Below are positions 11,073 through 18,278 of a stretch of 64,000 nucleotides of DNA, in pieces. Source of the stretch: Xylanimonas oleitrophica (GTDB lineage: Bacteria; Actinomycetota; Actinomycetes; Actinomycetales; Cellulomonadaceae); contig NZ_QKWH01000002.1 in NCBI RefSeq assembly GCF_003244315.1, positions 310,001 to 374,000 of the forward strand, written 5' to 3'. How positions within the stretch are numbered: the stretch's first letter is position 1; the number at the start of each line of letters is the position of its first letter. Both the position numbers and the translations under genes were made by a program. Below the pieces are notes generated by a model. That model made no database searches and had not been told where the DNA came from. It saw only the letters and a program-made list of their open reading frames with translations.

Positions 11073-12437
11073 TCATCCGCAGACAGAGGTCACGTCGGCG
11101 CCCGTGAACGCCTCGCGACCGGCTTGCTTGGTCTCGGTGGGGGACGGCTCCGGTGCCGGGGCCGCGGACGGCGACTCGGCCGGCTCCGGTGCGGCGGCCG
11201 AGGCCGTCGGCTCGGACGGGGCCGGCGCACCGTCGGTCGCGGCCTCGGGGGCGGCCTCAGGATCGGTGGCGCCCGGGGCCGGCTGCTCGTCCGGGCGCGA
11301 GTCGACCGGCCGGTCGTACTTCAGGTTCTCCCACACGACGTCGGCCTCGTCGGTCCAGACGACGTTGGCCGGGTTCCGAGGATCGCCCGCATAGGGAACG
11401 GTCATGAAGGTGATCGTGTCAGGACGCACGTCACGGATGCTGTAGGCCAGACCGGCGAGCCCCTGCACGGAGGCGAAGTTGTCGCTCATCGTCAGGGAGC
11501 CCGTCACGGCGCCGAGGAACCGCAGCAGCGCCGGAGAGTCGGTCAGGAGGTTCTTGCTCAGCACGGTCCGTGCCAGCGCCGCCATGAGTTCCTGCTGACG
11601 GCCGATCCGCCCCAGGTCGGAGCCGTCGCCCAGGCCTGCGCCCTTGCGGGCACGGGCGTACTGCAGCGCCGTGTTGCCGTTGAGCTTCTGCACGCCCGGG
11701 TGGAGCACCAGGCCACCCGCCTCCGGCGCGTCGATGTACTCCGGGATGCACATCTCCACGCCGCCGATGGCGTCGATCATCCGCTGGAAGCCCGCGAAGT
11801 CGATCACCACGAACCCGTCCATGCGCACATCGGTGAGCGACTCGATGGTCGCGACCGTGCACAGAGCGCCCGAGGCGATGTCACGCCCCCCGATGACCCC
11901 CTGCGCGAAGGCGGAGTTGAACTTCGTGCCCCGCAGCGGCGAGGTGGTGCGGCCGTTCGTGGTGGGGCAGCTCGGCACGTTCACCGTCGAGTCGCGGGGG
12001 ATCGAGACCAGCTCGACGCGTTCCCGGTCCGCCGAGATGTGCATGATCATGGTCGTGTCCGACCGGGCGCCGTCCGTGCCCTCGGACGACGCGAACTCCG
12101 CGTTGTCGCCGTCGCGCGAGTCCGAGCCCATCAGCACGATGTTGAGCGGGGTGCCCGCGTTCGGGTCTGCCGGCGCGACAGCCTCGGGGCGGTTCTGGCC
12201 CAGCAGGGCGTCGGCGTCCACGCCGTCGATGTTGCCCGTCAGGGTCACCGCCGCCGTGGCGCCACCGACCACACCGAACGTCAGCGCCCCCGTAGCCACC
12301 ATGCCCACCACTCGTGCGAGCGTGTGGGCGCGCAGGCTGCGCGCGTGCGCCGGCGGGCGGGACGGCGTGCCGTCGCCCTTGCGGACGGATGGGAGCAGCG
12401 TCCGGCTGGATCGCTGGGAGGCATGGCGGGGACTCAC
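11073..12437 (-). CDS. LytR-CpsA-Psr (LCP) family glycopolymer-peptidoglycan ligase
   Basis: Second LCP ligase, about 454 residues. After a basic N-terminus there is one membrane helix (GMVATGALTFGVVGGATAAV). The LCP domain shows IVLMGSDSRDGDN, RSDTTMIMHIS, VSIPRDSTVNVP, KFNSAFAQGG-like spacing (KFNSAFAQGVIGG) and LQYARARKG. A Pro/Ala/Glu-rich tail of about 70 residues ends in AGREAFTGADVTSVCG. I placed the start at the GTG at 12437. No Shine-Dalgarno exists, and TACGCT lies 8 nt upstream, suggesting a leaderless message. The GTG at 12443 is an in-frame alternative. It is transcribed first and followed by the other LCP gene 4 nt later. Confidence 0.9.
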   Translation of the reverse strand: MSPRHASQRSSRTLLPSVRKGDGTPSRPPAHARSLRAHTLARVVGMVATGALTFGVVGGATAAVTLTGNIDGVDADALLGQNRPEAVAPADPNAGTPLNIVLMGSDSRDGDNAEFASSEGTDGARSDTTMIMHISADRERVELVSIPRDSTVNVPSCPTTNGRTTSPLRGTKFNSAFAQGVIGGRDIASGALCTVATIESLTDVRMDGFVVIDFAGFQRMIDAIGGVEMCIPEYIDAPEAGGLVLHPGVQKLNGNTALQYARARKGAGLGDGSDLGRIGRQQELMAALARTVLSKNLLTDSPALLRFLGAVTGSLTMSDNFASVQGLAGLAYSIRDVRPDTITFMTVPYAGDPRNPANVVWTDEADVVWENLKYDRPVDSRPDEQPAPGATDPEAAPEAATDGAPAPSEPTASAAAPEPAESPSAAPAPEPSPTETKQAGREAFTGADVTSVCG

Positions 12438-12445
12438 GGTCACCG

Positions 12446-12451
12446 AGCGTA
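12446..12451 (-). promoter_or_regulatory. Putative -10 box of the LCP operon
   Basis: TACGCT on the minus strand, 8 nt before the GTG at 12437. No clear -35. It supports the shorter start. Confidence 0.3.
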
Positions 12452-12509
12452 ACCGCACAGTGTTACGGCGCCCCACGTACACCGCGCTGGTGACGGGCGG
12501 GAGTTGTGA

Positions 12510-12553
12510 AGACGGGTCGTTTCAACCCCGGGAAGGGCTGAGACGACCCGTCT
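12510..12553. terminator. Hairpin downstream of pseC
   Basis: AGACGGGTCGT pairs with ACGACCCGTCT. The stem continues inward with one G-T pair and one A-C mismatch to about 19 bp around a 6-nt loop. It lies 62 nt past the pseC stop and separates the Pse operon from the LCP operon. Confidence 0.7.
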
Positions 12554-12614
12554 GGAAGGGCAGCGCACGAGCTGTCCGGTGGTCAGGCGCGGTGCTCCGG
12601 GCTCACCTGAGCGG

Positions 12615-13751
12615 TCAGCGGACGGTGGCGACGGCGTGCCGCACAGCAGCCACGACCCGCTCGACGTCCGCGTCGGTGAGGTCCGGGAACATCGGGAGCG
12701 AGATCTCGCGGCGGTAGTAGTCCTCCGCGACAGGGCACATGCCGCGCTGGTAACCCAGGTCCTCGAACACCGGGTGCCAGTACGCCGGGATGTAGTTGAC
12801 CTGCACCCCGATGCCCTGCTCGCGCAGAGACTCGAAGATCGCGCGGCGGCGCTCAGCCGGGACACGCAGGGGGTACAGGTGCCAAGCGGGTGCCGCGCCG
12901 GCCGGGGCCGTCGGCAGCTCGAGCTCGTCGATGCCTGCGAAGGCCTCGTCGTACAGGGCCTTGACCGCAGCACGCCGGGCGACGAAGGCGTCGAGGCGGG
13001 CGAGCTGGTTGGTGCCCAGCGTCGCGAGCACGTCCGGGAGCCGGTAGTTCAGGCCGAAGGCGTGGACCTCCTGGTGCCACGGGCCCTCGTCAGGGTGCCG
13101 CTGCAGCGCGCGGTCACGGACAAGACCGTGGTTCTTGAACGACCTCGCCCGTGCGGCGAGCGTGGCGTCGGCCGTCACGACCGCACCGCCCTCGGCGGTG
13201 GTCATGTTCTTCGTGGGGAAGAACGAGTAGGTCGTGATGTCGGCCAGCGCCCCGACCGGGACGCCGTCGAGCGTCGAGCCGATCGAGTGCGCGGCGTCCT
13301 CGAGGAACAGGATCTCCTTGCGGCTGGCCAGGTCACGGAGGGCGGGAGCGTCGACCGGCACGCCGGCGTAGTCGACTCCCGCCACGACGCGCGTGCGGTC
13401 CGTGACGGCCGCCTCTGCGGCCTGCGGGTCGAGGTTGCCCGTGACCGGGTCGACGTCCGCGAAGACGATCTTGGCGCCGTGGAGAGCGGCACCCGCCGCG
13501 GTCGCGACGAACGTCAGCGGGGTGGTCACCACCTCGTCCCCCGGCTGGAGGTCGGCAGCCGCGTACGCGACGTGCAGCGCGGCCGTCCCCGAGGTCACCG
13601 AGATCGCGTGCTCGACGCCCGCGCGTGCGGCGATCGCAGCCTCGAACCGGTCGACCTCGGGACCGGTGGTGAGCCAGTCGCTCCGGAGCGCCTCGACGAC
13701 GGCTGCGACATCGCCCTCGTCGATCGACTGACGGCCGTAGGGGAGGACCAC
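12615..13751 (-). CDS. pseC: PseC: UDP-4-amino-4,6-dideoxy-N-acetyl-beta-L-altrosamine transaminase
   Basis: PLP-dependent sugar aminotransferase of the DegT/DnrJ/EryC1 family, second step of CMP-pseudaminic acid synthesis; 378 residues, normal for PseC. Visible motifs are VTSGTAALHVAYAAADLQPG (PLP phosphate site), FLEDAAHSIGS with the cofactor-stacking Asp, and YSFFPTKNMTTAEGGAVVT, where the Lys binds PLP. The TTAEGG sequence is typical of PseC-like enzymes. The GTG start at 13751 lies directly after the pseB stop, so the two are one operon. The assignment rests on the complete Pse pathway around it. A LegC or perosamine-type aminotransferase would look similar in isolation. Confidence 0.88.
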   Translation of the reverse strand: MVLPYGRQSIDEGDVAAVVEALRSDWLTTGPEVDRFEAAIAARAGVEHAISVTSGTAALHVAYAAADLQPGDEVVTTPLTFVATAAGAALHGAKIVFADVDPVTGNLDPQAAEAAVTDRTRVVAGVDYAGVPVDAPALRDLASRKEILFLEDAAHSIGSTLDGVPVGALADITTYSFFPTKNMTTAEGGAVVTADATLAARARSFKNHGLVRDRALQRHPDEGPWHQEVHAFGLNYRLPDVLATLGTNQLARLDAFVARRAAVKALYDEAFAGIDELELPTAPAGAAPAWHLYPLRVPAERRRAIFESLREQGIGVQVNYIPAYWHPVFEDLGYQRGMCPVAEDYYRREISLPMFPDLTDADVERVVAAVRHAVATVR

Positions 13752-13752
13752 G

Positions 13753-14742
13753 TCAGATCCCGCCCTCGATGATCTCGGCGATCTCCTGCTGCGTGTACCA
13801 CTGGTCGTTGGAGTCCGACCGGTAGGCGAAGCCCGGCTCGACGGGCACGCCGTCCGCCGGCGGCTCGTAGCCCCACGTCGCCAGGTCCGGCTGGATGATG
13901 AAGTACTTGCCGTCGCGGATGACCACCGCGCGGCGGCCCTCCTCCGGGCTGATCATCTCCTCGTGGAGCTTCTCGCCCGGGCGCAGGCCCACGTCCACGA
14001 GCTCAGCACCGGGCACGACCGCGTGGGCGAGGTCGGTGACCTTCATGGAGGGGATGCGCGGCACGAGCAGCTCGCCGCCCTGCATCAGCTCGAACGTGTC
14101 GATGACCATCTGCACGGCCTGCGGCAGCGTGATGAAGAATCGGGTGCAGCGCAGGTCGGTGATCGGCAGGGGCTTGCCGGCGTCGCCGAGCTTGCGGAAG
14201 AACGGGATGACCGAGCCGCGCGACCCCATGACGTTGCCGTAGCGCACCACCGCGAAGCGGGTGTCGTAGTTCGCGGCGTAGTGGTTGCCCGTGATGAAGA
14301 GCTTGTCGGCGGTCAGCTTGGTCGCGCCGTACAGGTTGATCGGGCTCGAGGCCTTGTCCGTGGAGAGCGCGACGACCTTCTTGACGCCGGCGTCGATGGA
14401 GGCCTCGATGACGTTCTGGCTGCCGAGGACGTTCGTCTTGACGAACTCGAACGGGTTGTACTCGGCCGTGTCGACCTGCTTGAGCGCGGCGGCGTGGACG
14501 ACGTAGTCCACACCGTGCAGCGCGCGTGCCAGGCGACGCTCGTCACGGATGTCGCCGATGAACCAGCGCAGGCGCGGGTCGTCGTTGAACTGCTGGCGCA
14601 CCTCGTACTGCTTGAGCTCGTCGCGCGAGAAGATGACGACCCTGCGCGGGTTGTGGTTGTCGAGCACCTCGCGGAGGAAAGCCTTGCCGAAGGAGCCGGT
14701 ACCACCCGTGACAAGGATGGAAGCACCGTTGAGGAGCGACAT
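13753..14742 (-). CDS. pseB: PseB: UDP-N-acetylglucosamine 4,6-dehydratase (inverting)
   Basis: First enzyme of pseudaminic acid synthesis: removes water from UDP-GlcNAc and inverts C5. A soluble short-chain dehydrogenase of 329 residues, the usual PseB length, without the membrane part of larger 4,6-dehydratases. The NADP site is VTGGTGSFGKAF (residues 11-22). Catalytic residues are in LSTDKASSPINLYGATKL (Thr, Asp, Lys, Tyr and Lys). GSRGSVIPFF and TRFFITLPQAV are PseB-type motifs. GGAAGAG lies shortly before the ATG. It is divergent from pseF across a 74-nt gap holding a perfect palindrome. Confidence 0.93.
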   Translation of the reverse strand: MSLLNGASILVTGGTGSFGKAFLREVLDNHNPRRVVIFSRDELKQYEVRQQFNDDPRLRWFIGDIRDERRLARALHGVDYVVHAAALKQVDTAEYNPFEFVKTNVLGSQNVIEASIDAGVKKVVALSTDKASSPINLYGATKLTADKLFITGNHYAANYDTRFAVVRYGNVMGSRGSVIPFFRKLGDAGKPLPITDLRCTRFFITLPQAVQMVIDTFELMQGGELLVPRIPSMKVTDLAHAVVPGAELVDVGLRPGEKLHEEMISPEEGRRAVVIRDGKYFIIQPDLATWGYEPPADGVPVEPGFAYRSDSNDQWYTQQEIAEIIEGGI

Positions 14743-14800
14743 TCAGAACTCTTCCGTCGTCTGGTGTGGAGTGCGCGCGGGAGGGTCCCCGCTGCAGCGC

Positions 14801-14815
14801 GTGCCATTATGGCAC
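14801..14815. promoter_or_regulatory. 15-nt palindrome between pseB and pseF with -10-like core
   Basis: GTGCCAT, T, ATGGCAC is a perfect inverted repeat. Its centre reads as a -10 on both strands: CATTAT on plus, 6 nt before the pseF GTG, and CATAAT on minus toward pseB. It may be a symmetric divergent promoter, an operator, or both. No good -35 is seen on either side. Confidence 0.5.
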
Positions 14816-14816
14816 G

Positions 14817-15554
14817 GTGACTGAAGCACAGGTTGTGGCCGTGATCCAGGCCCGCACAGGGTCCTCCCGGCTGCCCGGCAAGGTGCTCCGGCCCCTTGCT
14901 GGAAGGCCCGTCCTGGGATGGATGGTGCGGGCCGCGCGCTCGGCCGAGGGGGTCGACCGGGTGGTGGTCGCGACCTCGACGGCACCGGGTGACGACGCGG
15001 TCGCGCGGCTCGCCGAAGAGCTCGGCGTCGAGGTGGTGCGGGGGAGCGAGGACGACGTGCTGTCCCGCTTCGTCCTCGCGCAGCAGGAGACGGGCGCGGA
15101 CGCCGTCGTCCGTCTCACGGCGGACTGCCCGCTCGCCGACCCCGGGCTCGTCACCAAGGTGGTGGCGCTGTGGCGTGCGGAGCAGCAGCTCGACTACGTC
15201 GCCACGACGCTCGTGCGCACGCTCCCGCGCGGTCTCGACGTCGAGCTTGCCTCCCGAGCCGCGCTCGCTGCCGCGGACGCGGAGGCGGAGGGGTACCACC
15301 GCACGCACGTCACCTCCTACCTCTACGCCGGCCCCCGACGGTTCCGCACCATGGGCCTCGTCGTGGACCCGCCTGCGAACGACCTGCGCGTCACGCTCGA
15401 CACGGCAGAGGACGCCGAGACCCTCGACGCGGTCGCGGCCGAGCTGGGGGACCGTGCACCGGCCTGGCACGAGGTCGTGGAGCTGCTCCGCTCCCGTCCC
15501 GACATCGCAGGTATCAACGCCGAGGTGCGGCAGAAGGCCCTGGCCGACGGATGA
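14817..15554 (+). CDS. pseF: PseF/SpsF-type cytidylyltransferase (CMP-pseudaminic acid synthase)
   Basis: Activates pseudaminic acid with CTP to give CMP-Pse, the sugar donor; 245 residues. The nucleotide-binding motif IQARTGSSRLPGKVL sits at residues 10-24, typical of the PF02348 family (SpsF, PseF, NeuA). ADCPLADPGLV carries the metal-binding region. I chose the GTG at 14817, because an earlier in-frame start would run through the promoter palindrome. The stop overlaps the ATG of the pseG-pseH gene by 4 nt. SpsF-like sequences are used as CMP-sugar synthetases in several Pse clusters; the sugar is assigned by context. Confidence 0.87.
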   Translation: MTEAQVVAVIQARTGSSRLPGKVLRPLAGRPVLGWMVRAARSAEGVDRVVVATSTAPGDDAVARLAEELGVEVVRGSEDDVLSRFVLAQQETGADAVVRLTADCPLADPGLVTKVVALWRAEQQLDYVATTLVRTLPRGLDVELASRAALAAADAEAEGYHRTHVTSYLYAGPRRFRTMGLVVDPPANDLRVTLDTAEDAETLDAVAAELGDRAPAWHEVVELLRSRPDIAGINAEVRQKALADG

Positions 15555-17032
15555 CCCACGTGGTGATCCGGTGCGACGCGAGCCCCGAGGGCGGCGTCGG
15601 GCACCTGGTCCGGGCCGTCTCGGTCGCCGGTGCGGCACGGGACGCCGGGCACTCCGTGGTGCTGGCGGGTTCTGTCGAGTCGGACCTCGGGCGCGCGCTG
15701 GCCGCAGCCGCGGACCTCGAGGTGGTGGAGTCACCCGAGGACCTGGGGGTGCTCGCCGCCGAGCAGGGCGCCACCGTGGTCCACGTCGACCACTACGGGA
15801 TCGGGCCCGACGCCGCCGCACAGGTGCGTGCCGCCGGGGCGCTGCTCTCGTCGATGGAGGACGGGACGTTCGGCCGCCGCACGGCGGACGTCGTCGTCGA
15901 CTCGACCGTCCGCGCGGAGCACGCCGGCCGGCCGGACGACGGGTCTGGCACCGTGCTGCTCGGCATCCGGTACGCACCGATGCGCGCCGAGGTGCGCGCC
16001 GCCCGCGCCCTGCGCGCGGCCGAGTACCGCGGACCGGGCGGGAGCGTCGACGTGCTGGTCGTCATGGGTGGGACCGACGCGACGGGGTCGGCCGCGACGG
16101 TGGCCGCCGTCTGCCGGTCCGCCGCAGGCGTCGGCGGCGTGACCGTGGTGGCGCCGCAGCAGCACTGGGACGCGGTGCGCGGTGCGGCCGGCACCGACGT
16201 CGAGCTGGTCGCACCGGCGTCCGACTTCCTGGAGCGCGCGGCGCTCTCGGACCTGGTGGTCAGCGCCGCCGGCACCACGTCGTGGGAGCTCGCGTGCATC
16301 GGGGTGCCGAGCCTGCTGGTCGCCGTGGTCGAGAACCAGCGGGCCGGGTACGAGGCGGCGCTCTCGGAGGGCATCGCCCGGGGGATCGGCACGCTCCCGG
16401 AGGTACGTGCCGACCTTCCGGGCGCGGTGCGGCGAGTCGAGGAAGCGGTCGCAGCGCTCCGAGGCGGGCGCTCCTGGGCCGGTGGCGGGCTCGCGAAGGT
16501 GGACGGCCGGGGCGCCGAGCGGATCGTCGGCGCGTGGTCCGAGGCCCTGGCCGACCGCGTCGCGCGGGGTGCCGACGGCGTCGTGGCTCGACGGGCGACC
16601 ACCGACGACTCCAGGCTGCTGCTGCGCTGGCGCAACGACCCCACCACGAGGGCCGTCTCTCGCAGCACGGAGGCGATCTCCTGGGTGGCTCACCGCGGCT
16701 GGTACGAGCGGGTGCTGCAGGACCCGGCCAGGGAGCTGTACGTCGCGGAGCGGGGCGGAGTGCCCGTCGGCACGGTGCGGTTCGACGAGCACGGTCCTTC
16801 CGAGTGGGAGGTCTCGATCACACTCGCTCCCGAGGCGCGCGGGCACGGCCTCGCCCGCCAGGTCCTCGCCGCGGGCGAGGCGGCGTTCCGTGCTGGGCAC
16901 CCTGCTGTCACGCTCGTCGCGGCGATCCTGCCTGACAACGCCGCGTCACAGCGCCTGTTCCAGGGGTCGGGGTACGTGACCGACCCCGCACGCCGGGACG
17001 GCGACTTCGAGATCCTGGTCCGGCCGGTCTGA
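15551..17032 (+). CDS. pseG: PseG-PseH fusion: UDP-sugar hydrolase plus N-acetyltransferase
   Basis: One 493-residue protein carrying two pathway steps. Residues 1 to about 335 are PseG/SpsG-like, a GT-B-fold hydrolase that removes UDP from UDP-2,4-diacetamido-2,4,6-trideoxy-altrose. Motifs are VIRCDASPEGGVGHLVR with the glycine loop and His, VVMGGTDATGSAATVAAV, and VSAAGTTSWELACIGVPSLL. Residues from about 345 to 493 form a GNAT acetyltransferase like PseH, with VARRATTDDSRLLLRWRNDP, an EARGHGLARQVLAAGE acetyl-CoA loop and NAASQRLFQGSGY. In well-known clusters these are separate genes, and PseH acts before PseG. Fusion removes the need for a separate pseH, which is not seen elsewhere in the window. 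The 4-nt overlap with pseF supports one operon. Confidence 0.9.
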   Translation: MTHVVIRCDASPEGGVGHLVRAVSVAGAARDAGHSVVLAGSVESDLGRALAAAADLEVVESPEDLGVLAAEQGATVVHVDHYGIGPDAAAQVRAAGALLSSMEDGTFGRRTADVVVDSTVRAEHAGRPDDGSGTVLLGIRYAPMRAEVRAARALRAAEYRGPGGSVDVLVVMGGTDATGSAATVAAVCRSAAGVGGVTVVAPQQHWDAVRGAAGTDVELVAPASDFLERAALSDLVVSAAGTTSWELACIGVPSLLVAVVENQRAGYEAALSEGIARGIGTLPEVRADLPGAVRRVEEAVAALRGGRSWAGGGLAKVDGRGAERIVGAWSEALADRVARGADGVVARRATTDDSRLLLRWRNDPTTRAVSRSTEAISWVAHRGWYERVLQDPARELYVAERGGVPVGTVRFDEHGPSEWEVSITLAPEARGHGLARQVLAAGEAAFRAGHPAVTLVAAILPDNAASQRLFQGSGYVTDPARRDGDFEILVRPV

Positions 17033-17060
17033 CCACCCGCGCCGTCACGGGAGGGGAGAC

Positions 17061-17102
17061 GGCCATGGCCTCCGGCGGCGGGTGCCGCCGGAGGCCATGG
17101 CC
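17061..17102. terminator. Perfect 19-bp hairpin between pseG-pseH and pseI
   Basis: GGCCATGGCCTCCGGCGGC, loop GGGT, then the exact complement. It sits in the 76-nt gap between converging pseG-pseH and pseI and should stop transcription from both sides. T-rich tails are weak. Confidence 0.85.
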
Positions 17103-17108
17103 GGTCTT

Positions 17109-18173
17109 CTAGACGAGGTCCCAGCTCAGGGGCGTGCCCCGCTGGACGTCCTGGGTGAACGTCCGGCCCTGCACCAGGTCCAGGTATCGCGGTTCGAGGC
17201 CACCGGCCGGCCGGATCGAGCGGACGTTCTCCGGTGTCACCGGGTCCCCCGCACGGACGTCCTTGACGACGAACAGCGACCGGCGCAGGCGGCGGCTCTC
17301 GGCCTCGCCCTGCGTCGGGCCGATGTGGACCTTGCCGAGCGCGAGCCACGCGCTGTGGGACTCCTCGACGAGCGCCTTGAGCTCCTCCGGCTCGAGCGAG
17401 AAGTCGGAGTCGACACCGCCGTCGGCCCGGCGCAGCGTCACGTGCTTCTCCAGGATCGAGGCGCCGAACGCCACGGCGGCGACGCTCACGCCGATGCCCT
17501 TGGTGTGGTCGGACAGGCCGCTGACGACGTTCCAGGTGTCGCGGAGCGCTGGGATGGTGCGCAGGTTCGTCTCCTCGGCGGAGGCCGGGTACGACGACGT
17601 GCAACCCAGCACGGCGATCTGGTCGTTGCCCTCCGCGCGGATCGTCTTGACCGCGAGGTCGACGTCGGACGCGTCCGCGGCTCCCGTCGAGAGGATCACC
17701 GGCTTGCCCGTGCGCGCCACCTTGCGCAGCAGCGGGATATCCGCGATCTCCAGCGAGGCGATCTTGTAGACCTGTGCGCCGAGGTCCTCGAGGAGGTCGA
17801 CGGCGCTGTCGTCGAACGGGCTGGAGAACGGGATCATGCCGTGCTCGCGGGCCCGCTCGAAGATCGGCGCGTGCCACTCCCAGGGGGTGTGCGCCTCCTG
17901 GTAGAGGCTGTAGAGGTTGCGCCCGCCCCACAGACCGTGGCTGTCGGTGATCCGGAAGGCAGGCCCGTCAGCGTCGATCGTGATCGTGTCGGCGGTGTAG
18001 GTCTGGAGCTTGATCGCCGGAGCGCCCGTCTCGGCGATCGCGTCGACGATGGCCAGCGCACGGCCGAGGTCGCCGTTGTGGTTCCCCGACATCTCGGCTG
18101 CGACGAACGGGCGGTAGTTCTCGCCGACCTTGTGGTCGCCGATCTGGAGGAAGCGGTCCTGAGTCTCGGGCAT
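17109..18173 (-). CDS. pseI: PseI: pseudaminic acid synthase
   Basis: Condenses phosphoenolpyruvate with the altrose derivative released by PseG to form pseudaminic acid. It has 354 residues, normal for the NeuB/PseI family. The TIM-barrel part has FVAAEMSGNHNGDLGRAL, KLQTYTADTI, TPWEWHAPIFERA and PVILSTGAAD. ILEKHVTLRRADGGVDSDFS is the substrate-loop region. The C-terminal SAF antifreeze-like domain begins near RRSLFVVKDVRAGDPVTPEN. AEMSGNHNG and TPWEWH favour PseI over NeuB (sialic) or LegI. It is on the opposite strand to pseF-pseGH and converges on it across a hairpin; its promoter would lie in the 105-nt gap before the next gene. Confidence 0.93.
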   Translation of the reverse strand: MPETQDRFLQIGDHKVGENYRPFVAAEMSGNHNGDLGRALAIVDAIAETGAPAIKLQTYTADTITIDADGPAFRITDSHGLWGGRNLYSLYQEAHTPWEWHAPIFERAREHGMIPFSSPFDDSAVDLLEDLGAQVYKIASLEIADIPLLRKVARTGKPVILSTGAADASDVDLAVKTIRAEGNDQIAVLGCTSSYPASAEETNLRTIPALRDTWNVVSGLSDHTKGIGVSVAAVAFGASILEKHVTLRRADGGVDSDFSLEPEELKALVEESHSAWLALGKVHIGPTQGEAESRRLRRSLFVVKDVRAGDPVTPENVRSIRPAGGLEPRYLDLVQGRTFTQDVQRGTPLSWDLV

Positions 18174-18278
18174 GACGACGACGATACCGGGAGTGGACCG
18201 GGCCGAGCGCGGGGCGTGCGCCTGACTCGGCCGCGGCGTGTGTGGCGCCGGGTCGTGCGCCGCCGAAAGATCCCGCCG

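Noticed and set aside
12615-18173. Legionaminic or sialic acid pathway instead of Pse
   Set aside because: The hydrolase is PseG/SpsG-like rather than a NeuC-type epimerase, PseB is the soluble inverting dehydratase, and PseI carries AEMSGNHNG and TPWEWH. Together these favour Pse, though a family search should confirm it.
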